Shown here in pieces: positions 6,393-13,001 of a stretch of 15,596 bases of DNA. Source of the stretch: JAHFJU01 sp964354865 (lineage in GTDB: Bacteria; Patescibacteriota; Gracilibacteria; UBA1369; UM-FILTER-53-11); NCBI GenBank assembly GCA_964354865.1, contig CAYHBN010000033.1:1-15596 (forward strand), in the 5' to 3' direction. Below the pieces are notes generated by a model. That model did no database searches. It had not been told where the DNA came from and worked only from the letters and a program-made list of their open reading frames with translations. Numbering within the stretch: position 1 is the stretch's first letter; every line of letters begins with the position of its first letter. Both the position numbers and the translations under genes were made by a program.

Positions 6393-7177
6393 TCATTCAC
6401 TTTACGCCGAGCCAGTACCCACTTCAAGAGCACTATTCCCCCAATTAACGCGCACACACTCACGACTTGCGCAGCACGTAGCGGACCAAGCCACAAACTA
6501 TCGGTTCGAAGTTGCTCTATGCAGAATCTACCCAAAGAATAGTAGATCAGGTAAATAGCCAATATAGCTCCAGGAGAAGCCATAATTCGGTGTTTCCTCG
6601 AAAGCCATACCAGAATAAAAAATCCTATCAAATTCCAAATTGATTCGTATAAAAAGGTGGGATGAAAGAGCGCGTAATCTGTTAAATCGACAGGACGAAG
6701 ATCGGTGGGGATAAACACACCCCACGGCAGATCGGTGGGAGCACCAAATGCCTCACTATTAAAGAAGTTTCCCCAGCGACCAATGGCTTGCCCGAGCAAA
6801 ATACCAGGCATAATCACGTCAGCATAACTCAACGGGCTCAATTTATGCTTGCGCATGAGAAAGAAGAAAACCGCAGCACCACCTAAAATTGCACCATGAA
6901 TGGCGAGTCCCCCCTTCCACACTGAGAAAATCTCTATAGGATTTTGCAGATAAAACGACAGATTAAACAGCACATAATAGATTCGTGCGCCCAAAACTCC
7001 TCCTATCACACACCACACAGAAATATCTTCGATAATTTTTGCCGAAAGTCCACGCCGCTTGGCTTCGAGCAAAGCATAACTGTACGCTGCGATAATTCCT
7101 AAAACAATTAGAATTCCGTACCAATGAACCGAAAGCGGACCGAGGGTGAAGGCGATTGAACCAGGTGATTGAAACAT
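6389..7177 (-). CDS. lgt: Prolipoprotein diacylglyceryl transferase
   Basis: Lgt moves a diacylglyceryl group from phosphatidylglycerol to the lipobox cysteine of prolipoproteins, the first step of lipoprotein maturation in the cytoplasmic membrane. The 262-residue product has about seven membrane segments and the family motifs in order: VHWYGI (17-22), GARIYYVLFN (63-72), WKGGLAIHGAILGG (87-100, with the histidine H94), the signature GRWGNFFNSE (133-142), HPTFLYES (172-179) and GRFCIEQLRTDSL (216-228). Length is normal for the family. ATG 7177 sits 6 bases after an extended -10 element, which predicts a leaderless message. hpf follows on the same strand. No lspA or obvious lipoprotein gene is present in the window. 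Confidence 0.97.
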   Translation of the reverse strand: MFQSPGSIAFTLGPLSVHWYGILIVLGIIAAYSYALLEAKRRGLSAKIIEDISVWCVIGGVLGARIYYVLFNLSFYLQNPIEIFSVWKGGLAIHGAILGGAAVFFFLMRKHKLSPLSYADVIMPGILLGQAIGRWGNFFNSEAFGAPTDLPWGVFIPTDLRPVDLTDYALFHPTFLYESIWNLIGFFILVWLSRKHRIMASPGAILAIYLIYYSLGRFCIEQLRTDSLWLGPLRAAQVVSVCALIGGIVLLKWVLARRKVNE

Positions 7178-7183
7178 AACAGG

Positions 7184-7210
7184 AGTATATCAGGTTTATT
7201 TTTTGGACAA
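7184..7210 (-). promoter_or_regulatory. lgt promoter with extended -10, predicted leaderless
   Basis: On the minus strand TGA precedes TATACT (7189-7184), giving an extended -10 (TGnTATACT). Only 6 bases separate it from the lgt ATG, so the predicted start site falls on or beside the A of the start codon. A possible -35, TTGTCC (7210-7205), has a short 15-base spacer. Confidence 0.6.
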
Positions 7211-7267
7211 AATTGTGCCAAGTGAAACTTTGAAACCGTACCGTCGCTATACGGGAAGGGCAAATTA

Positions 7268-7276
7268 TGGTATGAT
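7268..7276 (+). promoter_or_regulatory. Probable promoter of the His-rich protein gene (extended -10)
   Basis: TGG followed by TATGAT (7271-7276) is an extended -10 without a convincing -35 and would give a leader of about 23 A/T-rich bases without a Shine-Dalgarno. A second option is TTTAAT (7291-7296), which ends 9 bases before ATG 7306 as in the leaderless genes of this window. Sequence alone does not decide between them. Confidence 0.45.
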
Positions 7277-7305
7277 TTAGCCAATAATTATTTAATAAAA
7301 AAAAT

Positions 7306-7914
7306 ATGAAACATAAAAATTCAGTTCATGCTCACAAACCAGTCCACGCGCACCACAAAATCCACAAGCAGCACAAGTATTTCGGTAACAAACAGATACT
7401 TATTGGATTAGCTACACTGGTAGTATTAGCATCTGGAATTGCTTTTAGCCGAAGTGAATTTTTGACAAGCCGCATTTACGATTGGTCAGCAATTAGACCA
7501 ATAGGTGCCGAAAAAGGTGGCAATCAGAGAGGTGGCAACGAAAAAGGTAAAGGTCCTTCACTCAACCTTTCATATTTTAGAGATATGTTCGGACGAAGAA
7601 CGGTTTCAGTCGTCGTTTCGGCTGTACCATCTGTAGTACCAACACGTGTAGCATCAAATGTAAGTTCGAAAGGCGGCGTATCACGGGTTGTTTCAAATGT
7701 TCCAACCGTAATCGCTTCTGCAGTAGCATCTGGAGTTCCCGTATCTGCAGTTGCAGAAAAGAAATTGGCAAATAAAGTTTTTCCCGCTATTTCTGAGGCT
7801 GCAAAACGACAAGCAGAAAATGCAGACAAGCAAAATAATCCTAGTAAATACGTAGTTTCAAATGCTATTAAAGCAAAACTTCTAAAGATGTATTATTCAA
7901 CACACCGACGCTAA
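7306..7914 (+). CDS. Membrane-anchored protein with His/Lys-rich N-terminus, family unknown
   Basis: I do not recognise this 202-residue protein. Residues 1-24 are basic and contain eight histidines (HAHKPVHAHHKIHKQH). One membrane segment follows (ILIGLATLVVLASGIAF, 31-47). The positive N-terminus implies it faces the cytoplasm, with the rest outside. The outer part has a Gly/Asn/Lys-rich linker (about 69-84), then a low-complexity stretch dominated by Val, Ser, Ala and Pro (about 100-150, with words such as VVSAVPSVVP and VASNV), and a helical basic C-terminus. No cysteines are present. The TPR-tailed O-antigen-ligase-type gene starts 11 bp downstream with its own Shine-Dalgarno, so the two are probably co-transcribed and may both act in the envelope. 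The histidine cluster could bind a metal or nucleic acid. Confidence 0.85.
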   Translation: MKHKNSVHAHKPVHAHHKIHKQHKYFGNKQILIGLATLVVLASGIAFSRSEFLTSRIYDWSAIRPIGAEKGGNQRGGNEKGKGPSLNLSYFRDMFGRRTVSVVVSAVPSVVPTRVASNVSSKGGVSRVVSNVPTVIASAVASGVPVSAVAEKKLANKVFPAISEAAKRQAENADKQNNPSKYVVSNAIKAKLLKMYYSTHRR

Positions 7915-7915
7915 A

Positions 7916-7921
7916 AAGGTG
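7916..7921 (+). promoter_or_regulatory. Ribosome binding site AAGGTG
   Basis: AAGGTG lies 4 bases before ATG 7926, directly after the TAA of the upstream gene. It is the clearest Shine-Dalgarno-like motif seen near a start in the window, and it precedes a downstream gene of an operon, not a promoter-proximal one. Confidence 0.55.
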
Positions 7922-7925
7922 TTGA

Positions 7926-9863
7926 ATGAAATTACCTAAACTCACAATTAAAAACGTATGCCTTTCCATAATGGGGGCATACTTTTTTTTGGTACCGTTA
8001 TTTTATTATTCGCCTTTCGTACATTCAGTCGTGCAGGGCAAAGAGCTCTTACTTAAGACAACAATCTTGCTTTTGCTCGGCATAGCTACGTATGCAGTAG
8101 CGCAGAAAAAGAACATTTTGCAAATGGGGATTTTTGATAATCGATTATTTTTACTCCTATTCGCCACACTCACTAGTTCGCTCATTTCTGCGGCTTTTTC
8201 ACCAACTCCCTCTGTGGCACTTTTCGGCTCATTTACTCGGGGATTCGGGGGCATTATAGAACTCTATTTCTTTGTGCTCTTTGTACTTTGCGCATCGCTG
8301 ATCACTCACAAAAATATCGAAAAGTTTCTTATAGTTTCATGGAGCAGCGGCTTTCTTGTTGCGGTGTATGGACTCCTTCAAAAAATAGGATTCGATCCAC
8401 TTTTTAAAAACCTCAACACCAATATTTTCGCAGGAAGAATTTTTAGCACGCTCGGCAACCCGGGATATTTAGGGCAATACATGCTCCTTGTTGGAATAAT
8501 AGGGATTTTTTTATTTTTCAAAGGAACTATTTCAAAACTCAAACCGCTTTATGCAGTGGGTACCTTCGCAGTGGGCGCGGCCATGCTCTTTTCTCAAACA
8601 CGTGCAGCAATTTTGGGCCTGGTAGTGGGAGTTGTAATTGTACTCATACGGTATCGAATCCCGATTGTAAAAGGATTAAAAAAACGGCTCGCATCATTTG
8701 AAACTACGACACTTGTTGCAGCAGGGATCGTCACCTTGTGCTTCGTAGCTACAGTACTTTTCGGTGCACATCGAGTACTTGGCGATCGTTTTTCACTCTC
8801 TCAAAATTCTTTTAGATCTGTATTTTCTCGCATAGAAATATGGAAAGGCGCGGTTAAAAAAATAGCCGAGAGGCCTTTATTAGGCTACGGATCGGAGACC
8901 TTCTATATTTACTCACCAGAAATTGTCACCAAAGAATTTATCAGATTAGAAGAAGACATCAGTGTATCTGCAGATCGTGTTCACAACGAATTCCTTCAAA
9001 TATTTTTTGATCACGGGGTTATTGGAGCACTGTTATACCTGCTTCTTTTTGGCGCATTACTCAAAATATCTATTTCATCGGGCAACATTTTTGTTGCACT
9101 CCTTGCTTTTATTCCCCTGGTGAACATGATACAAAATCAATTCACTTTCTCTGACATAACCATTACCAGTCTCACTACTTTATGTTTGGGCGGGCTCGTC
9201 GCGCTCACCTCAAAAAATCCTCAAAAAACTGACAATAAAAAAAATCACTGGCCACTTGCAGCTCGACTCGCCTTTTTCTATATATGTATGGCTATTATTA
9301 CGCTATTTAGCTATTCAACGATTTACAAAACATACAACGCACATGCCACATATACAACCTACCAAAATGAGAGCACGGTCAGTTATGAAAATGCGGTAAA
9401 CGCGCTCAAAGCTACAACAAATTACACGCCATACTACAGCGAACCGTGGTATGAGCTTATGATGGTTGATCCAAGTTCTCAGCCTCGTGCATTGGCAAAT
9501 CTTTCAGGCGTTGAAGGAGAATCCGGCAATGTGTTGGCATGGACAGGCAATTATTACTCGAAGACCGATCCGGAAAAAGCGAGTGAGTATTATGTGCGTG
9601 CGCTTGAAAAAAATCCTAATCACCCAAACTGGATTCGAGCTTTTTCCGATATGCTCTATAAACAAGGTGATCATGAGACTGCGCTCTTTATGTACGAGCA
9701 ATACCTTGAATCAATTCCCGATTTTTATACCTGGAAGGATTCACTTACCAGCCATACACCGAAAGAGCGTCAAAGTTACGAGGTTTTCTTTAAACACGCA
9801 CCGTTCTTTTGGCTGACACATGCGAGGATCGAGGAGTTGCGGAAAGAAGTTAAAAGCAAGTAA
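7926..9863 (+). CDS. O-antigen ligase/polymerase family membrane protein with TPR tail
   Basis: The 645-residue product has about ten or more membrane segments over residues 10-480. The Wzy_C/O-antigen-ligase core includes FSQTRAAILGL (about 218-230), then an outer loop with SRIEIWKGAVKKIAERPLLGYGSETF (about 300-325) and DRVHNEFLQIFFDHGVIGALLYL (from D350, with H353). These are the WaaL/PglL-type features used to transfer or polymerise lipid-linked glycans outside the membrane. From about residue 500 to the end is a soluble tail with TPR-like helices (EKASEYYVRALEKNPNHPNW, then a second helix pair around 575-605). Such TPR-tailed ligase-like proteins are common in Patescibacteria to my knowledge. 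Whether it acts on surface polysaccharide or on glycoproteins (for example pilins) cannot be told. It probably shares a transcript with the His-rich protein gene. Confidence 0.88.
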   Translation: MKLPKLTIKNVCLSIMGAYFFLVPLFYYSPFVHSVVQGKELLLKTTILLLLGIATYAVAQKKNILQMGIFDNRLFLLLFATLTSSLISAAFSPTPSVALFGSFTRGFGGIIELYFFVLFVLCASLITHKNIEKFLIVSWSSGFLVAVYGLLQKIGFDPLFKNLNTNIFAGRIFSTLGNPGYLGQYMLLVGIIGIFLFFKGTISKLKPLYAVGTFAVGAAMLFSQTRAAILGLVVGVVIVLIRYRIPIVKGLKKRLASFETTTLVAAGIVTLCFVATVLFGAHRVLGDRFSLSQNSFRSVFSRIEIWKGAVKKIAERPLLGYGSETFYIYSPEIVTKEFIRLEEDISVSADRVHNEFLQIFFDHGVIGALLYLLLFGALLKISISSGNIFVALLAFIPLVNMIQNQFTFSDITITSLTTLCLGGLVALTSKNPQKTDNKKNHWPLAARLAFFYICMAIITLFSYSTIYKTYNAHATYTTYQNESTVSYENAVNALKATTNYTPYYSEPWYELMMVDPSSQPRALANLSGVEGESGNVLAWTGNYYSKTDPEKASEYYVRALEKNPNHPNWIRAFSDMLYKQGDHETALFMYEQYLESIPDFYTWKDSLTSHTPKERQSYEVFFKHAPFFWLTHARIEELRKEVKSK

Positions 9864-9875
9864 AAACTGCGAGGA

Positions 9876-9903
9876 TTGACAAATCAGTGAGCCTATGTAA
9901 AAT
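9876..9903 (+). promoter_or_regulatory. Promoter of the 9912 gene, predicted leaderless
   Basis: A consensus -35 TTGACA (9876-9881), a 16-base spacer and TAAAAT (9898-9903). The -10 ends 8 bases before ATG 9912, so transcription should start within one or two bases of the start codon. Confidence 0.7.
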
Positions 9904-9911
9904 GCGGCTCC

Positions 9912-10277
9912 ATGTTACAAGATTTAGATACAACAAGCGCAACAACTGGTAATGAAACCGATGTTAATCAAACGGTAGTACCTGGTGAAACAATAAACAC
10001 ATTCGAAGCAGACCGTGTAGAAGCACTCGCACTAGGTTTTAATAAAAACTTACTTGTTGCGATAGGTATTGGCGGACTCACTGATGAAATTGCTCGTAGA
10101 ATCGTAGCGCAAGTTGAAGATCTAAAAATTGCTGTTTTCAAAGGCAAACACGGAGATTATTATGTAAAGGATAGCGATATTGACCCCACTGTAATCGATA
10201 AAGTCACAGCGGCTATTCTACCACCACGTGAATCGAAAGAGTCACTTTCGTCGGTGACAAGAAGAAGAACGAAATAA
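9912..10277 (+). CDS. Small acidic protein of unknown function
   Basis: The 121-residue product is not recognised. Residues 1-30 are Thr/Asn/Asp-rich and probably disordered. Residues 31-105 look like a compact fold: a helix (FEADRVEALALGF), then LLVAIGIGG followed by a helix (LTDEIARRIVAQVEDL, 57-71), a strand-turn-strand (KIAVFKGKHGDYYVKDSDI, 72-90) and a helix (PTVIDKVTAAIL). The end is Ser-rich and basic (SVTRRRTK). There is no signal peptide, membrane segment or cysteine. It has its own near-consensus promoter, and the Rrf2 promoter's -35 begins on the base after its stop codon. A function cannot be assigned. Its well-formed promoter argues that it is a real, expressed gene. Confidence 0.82.
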   Translation: MLQDLDTTSATTGNETDVNQTVVPGETINTFEADRVEALALGFNKNLLVAIGIGGLTDEIARRIVAQVEDLKIAVFKGKHGDYYVKDSDIDPTVIDKVTAAILPPRESKESLSSVTRRRTK

Positions 10278-10306
10278 TTGCCAGATCATAGGCTGCACAC
10301 TATACT
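10278..10306 (+). promoter_or_regulatory. Promoter of the Rrf2-suf operon
   Basis: TTGCCA (10278-10283), a 17-base spacer and TATACT (10301-10306). The predicted start near 10313 leaves about 28 bases of leader before ATG 10341, unlike the leaderless genes in this window. The left arm of a 9-bp inverted repeat overlaps the -10. Confidence 0.75.
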
Positions 10307-10328
10307 ACTACCACTTTACTAGTAGTAT
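10302..10328. promoter_or_regulatory. Candidate Rrf2/IscR-type operator
   Basis: ATACTACTA (10302-10310) and TAGTAGTAT (10320-10328) are perfect 9-bp inverted arms around 9 bases. The left arm covers five bases of the -10 and the element spans the predicted start site, so a bound dimer would shut the promoter. The 27-bp overall size and the ATA...TAT ends resemble IscR type 1 sites (25 bp, ATA...TAT), but the inner half-site differs. The inverted repeat is seen directly; autoregulation is inferred from the neighbouring gene. Confidence 0.65.
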
Positions 10329-10340
10329 GTTTTTCGACGT

Positions 10341-10751
10341 ATGTTTCATATCTCAACAAAGGGCGATTACGGGCTGCTACTCCTCTCTTCACTCGCAGAG
10401 CACCACAAAGTGGGACGAGCAAAAATTTCGTTGCGTGAAATTAGCGATGAAAAAAAACTGCCGCTGAAATATTTGGGCGAAATTGCACAGGAATTAAAAC
10501 GAGCTGGGATTGTCACAAGCAAAGAAGGGCGCGATGGTGGGTATAGTTTGGCGAAAACTCCGAGTGAAATTAGTTTGATAGACGTGCTTGAAGCGCTCGA
10601 AGGGCCAGTTGAACCCGTTAAATGCTGTTCAAAAGAAAATAACTGTACGATTCAATCGAGCTGCGGTGTTAAAGCTACCTGGCAAGAGGCGACAAATATG
10701 ATGCGAGAATTTTTGAAAAATAAAACCTTAGCGGATACCATGCACTCGTAA
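10341..10751 (+). CDS. Rrf2-family iron-sulfur-sensing repressor, IscR-like
   Basis: Rrf2 regulators of the IscR type bind an Fe-S cluster and adjust cluster-assembly genes to supply. The 136-residue product has the winged helix of the family: ISTKGDYGLLLLSSLAEH at the start, ISLREISDEKKLPLKYLGEIAQ (29-50) as the recognition helix-turn-helix, and the wing TSKEGRDGGYSLAKTPSEISL (59-79) with the hallmark GGY. The cluster loop has C96, C102 and C108 with spacing C-x5-C-x5-C, the same as E. coli IscR (C92, C98, C104), plus an extra C95. The rest is a dimerisation helix (WQEATNMMREFL). It heads the suf operon, with 23 bases to sufC, and its promoter carries a large inverted repeat. I leave the symbol empty because iscR, sufR and similar names depend on lineage. 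Confidence 0.92.
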   Translation: MFHISTKGDYGLLLLSSLAEHHKVGRAKISLREISDEKKLPLKYLGEIAQELKRAGIVTSKEGRDGGYSLAKTPSEISLIDVLEALEGPVEPVKCCSKENNCTIQSSCGVKATWQEATNMMREFLKNKTLADTMHS

Positions 10752-10774
10752 CCCATTTCACTCCTAACTCAACT

Positions 10775-11521
10775 ATGTTATCTATCCGCAATCTTCACGC
10801 ATCAATCAACGACATTCCTATTTTAAAGGGCGTCGACTTAACCGTTAAACCCGGTGAAATTCACGCAATTATGGGTCCGAATGGATCGGGCAAATCGACG
10901 TTGTCTAACGTGTTAATGGGGCATCCGCTGTATAAAGTTACCGAGGGCTCTATAGAGTTCGAGAGCGAAGAATTAGTAGGATTAAAAGCAGACAAACGCG
11001 CTCAGCGTGGATTATTTTTGGCATTTCAATATCCGAAAGAAATTCCGGGAGTATCGGTAGCATCATTCTTGAAAACAGCAGTTGCGAGTGTGCGAAAAGC
11101 TCGAGGTCTCGGTGAATTAAATCCTATTGAATTTAGAAAGGCACTTCGTGAAAAATTAGCGGCGTTCGGACTAAAGGCAGAATTTATGAATCGCTCAATT
11201 AATGATGGATTTTCGGGCGGTGAAAAAAAGAAGGTAGAGATACTGCAAATGGCTTTGCTTGAACCAAAAGTGGCGATATTAGACGAGACCGATTCGGGCC
11301 TCGATGTCGATGCGCTACGTGTGGTGAGTGAAGGAATTAATGCGTGCGTAACTCCCGAACGAAGTTTCATTTTGATCACACATTATCAACGCATTTTGCA
11401 CTACGTAAAACCGCAGTTCATTCATGTGATGATGGGTGGGAAAATTGTGATATCGGGCGACCGCGAACTCGGCGAACGAATTGAAAAAGATGGTTACGAT
11501 TGGATTACCAACTCACTATGA
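10775..11521 (+). CDS. sufC: Fe-S cluster assembly ATPase SufC
   Basis: SufC is the ABC-type ATPase of the SufBCD scaffold; ATP binding reshapes SufB-SufD so a cluster can form. The 248-residue product has Walker A GPNGSGKS (34-41), Q-loop Q85 in the SufC-typical FLAFQYPKEIPGV, signature FSGGEKKK (146-153), Walker B VAILDETDSGLD (166-177) and the H-loop histidine in ILITHYQRIL (H203). The SGGEKKK signature and ETDSGLD separate SufC from transporter ATPases. There is no Shine-Dalgarno before ATG 10775. The stop overlaps the sufB start as ATGA, which suggests translational coupling and fixed stoichiometry. Confidence 0.97.
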   Translation: MLSIRNLHASINDIPILKGVDLTVKPGEIHAIMGPNGSGKSTLSNVLMGHPLYKVTEGSIEFESEELVGLKADKRAQRGLFLAFQYPKEIPGVSVASFLKTAVASVRKARGLGELNPIEFRKALREKLAAFGLKAEFMNRSINDGFSGGEKKKVEILQMALLEPKVAILDETDSGLDVDALRVVSEGINACVTPERSFILITHYQRILHYVKPQFIHVMMGGKIVISGDRELGERIEKDGYDWITNSL

Positions 11522-12933
11522 CCGTTACACTCGACTACATTAAGAACTTAAACCGAACTACACTCGACGATGCGAATTCGAGCGAATACGCAACTCATGC
11601 CAAAAAAGGGCTTTCTAAAGAGATAATTATTGCGATGTCAAAAGATAAAAACGAGCCGGAGTGGATGCTCGAACATCGACTTAAAAGTTATGACGTCTTT
11701 TTGAAAAAACCAATGCCGACGTGGGGACCAGACCTGAGCAAACTCGACCTCGACGGCATTATTTATTATGCGCGGCCAGGTGAGGTAGTGCCTTCGACCA
11801 AGTGGGAAGACGTTCCCGAAGAGATTAAAAAAACCTTCGAACGGTTGGGCATTCCCGAGGCAGAGCGAAAATACCTAGCAGGCGCGGGGGCGCAGTACGA
11901 AAGCCAAAACGTCTACCACAAATTAAAAGAAGAGTACGGGAAAATGGGTGTGATTTTTGAAGACATGGACGCAGCGCTGCAACTATATCCCGACATGGTG
12001 AAGGAATATTTTATGAAGTGCGTTACCATGCACGATCACAAATTTGCGGCACTTCACGGAGCAGTGTGGAGCGGTGGAACTTTTATTTATATTCCGCAGG
12101 GAGTGAACGTCGACAAACCGCTACAAGCGTATTTCCGCATGAATGCGGCCTCAATGGGACAGTTTGAACACACGCTGATCATTGTTGAAAAGGGCGCATT
12201 TGGAACGTATGTGGAAGGCTGTTCAGCCGCCAAATACGAAACCCCATCGATTCACGCGGGGCTTGTTGAAGTGTATGTGAAAGAAGGAGCACGATTCCGA
12301 TATTCGAGCGTCGAGAACTGGAGTCGCAATACCTACAACTTAAATACCAAGCGTTCAATCGTCGATAAAAATGGCATTATGGAGTGGGTTGGCGGAAACA
12401 TGGGAAGTGGCTGTACCATGCTGTATCCCTGCACTATTTTGAAAGGAGAGGGCGCACACGCAGATCACCTTGGTATAGCATTTGCGAACAAGGAACAAAT
12501 TCAAGATACCGGCGCAAAAGTTATTCACGTTGGTGCGCGTACGACCTCGACCGTGGTCATGAAAAGTATTAGCAAAGCAGGTGGAGTTTCAGTGTACCGC
12601 GGACTTTTGAAGATATTGAAGGGCGCAAAAGGAGCTAAGGCTCAGGTAAAATGTGATGCGCTGATTCTCGATGACATTTCGGTTTCAGACACAATCCCCG
12701 ACATGCAGATAAGCGAAAATGATGTTTCGATTGGTCACGAAGCAAAAGTTGGACGCATTAGCGAGGAGCAACTTTTCTATTTAATGAGCCGCGGCATTAC
12801 CGAAGACGAAGCAATGGCGATGATCGTTAATGGCTTTATTGAGCCAATTGTTAAGGCTATGCCACTTGAATACGCCGTTGAGATGAACCGTTTAATTGAA
12901 ATGGAGATGGAGACATTGGGAGCAGTGGGGTAG
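11518..12933 (+). CDS. sufB: Fe-S cluster scaffold protein SufB
   Basis: SufB is the scaffold on which clusters form in the SufBC(2)D complex. The 471-residue product has the full family plan: N-terminal segment (SKEIIIAMSKDKNEPEWMLEHRLKS is spread over about residues 29-53), the beta-helix core (GVNVDKPLQAYFRMN, VEKGAFGTYVEGCSA) and the C-terminal SufB/SufD signature (GHEAKVGRISEEQLFYLMSRG, with H407) ending in YAVEMNRLIEMEME. Sequence style matches Firmicute-type SufB (SDTIP motif). By eye the cysteine equivalent to E. coli C405 is absent, as in that group. ATG 11518 is chosen because it forms an ATGA overlap with sufC; an in-frame TTG at 11500 lies within sufC and is less likely. Confidence 0.97.
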   Translation: MTVTLDYIKNLNRTTLDDANSSEYATHAKKGLSKEIIIAMSKDKNEPEWMLEHRLKSYDVFLKKPMPTWGPDLSKLDLDGIIYYARPGEVVPSTKWEDVPEEIKKTFERLGIPEAERKYLAGAGAQYESQNVYHKLKEEYGKMGVIFEDMDAALQLYPDMVKEYFMKCVTMHDHKFAALHGAVWSGGTFIYIPQGVNVDKPLQAYFRMNAASMGQFEHTLIIVEKGAFGTYVEGCSAAKYETPSIHAGLVEVYVKEGARFRYSSVENWSRNTYNLNTKRSIVDKNGIMEWVGGNMGSGCTMLYPCTILKGEGAHADHLGIAFANKEQIQDTGAKVIHVGARTTSTVVMKSISKAGGVSVYRGLLKILKGAKGAKAQVKCDALILDDISVSDTIPDMQISENDVSIGHEAKVGRISEEQLFYLMSRGITEDEAMAMIVNGFIEPIVKAMPLEYAVEMNRLIEMEMETLGAVG

Positions 12934-13001
12934 AGGGCAAGAGAGTTAGAGATTAAGAGAAGAAGCTAGAAGTAATAGAAGGATTAGGAAAAAAATTCTT
13001 T
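12934..13001 (+). other. Purine-rich spacer between sufB and sufD
   Basis: This is the longest gap inside the suf operon. It is mostly A and G with recurring AGAAG, TTAGA and TAGAAG words. AGGA at about 12992-12995 could be a poorly placed ribosome site, several bases further from ATG 13002 than usual. No hairpin or promoter stands out. The reverse complement of 5378-5479 has similar composition and words. Confidence 0.45.

Noticed and set aside
7262..7278. Imperfect A/T-rich dyad around the extended -10 of the His-rich protein gene
   Set aside because: Two mismatches in an A/T-rich promoter make chance likely; it is much weaker than the dyads at 2961 and 10302.
7524..7829. Minus-strand 101-residue open frame
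   Set aside because: Antisense shadow of the low-complexity Val/Ser/Ala coding region.
11500..11517. TTG at 11500 as the sufB start
   Set aside because: ATG 11518 gives the ATGA overlap with sufC and the expected SufB N-terminus.
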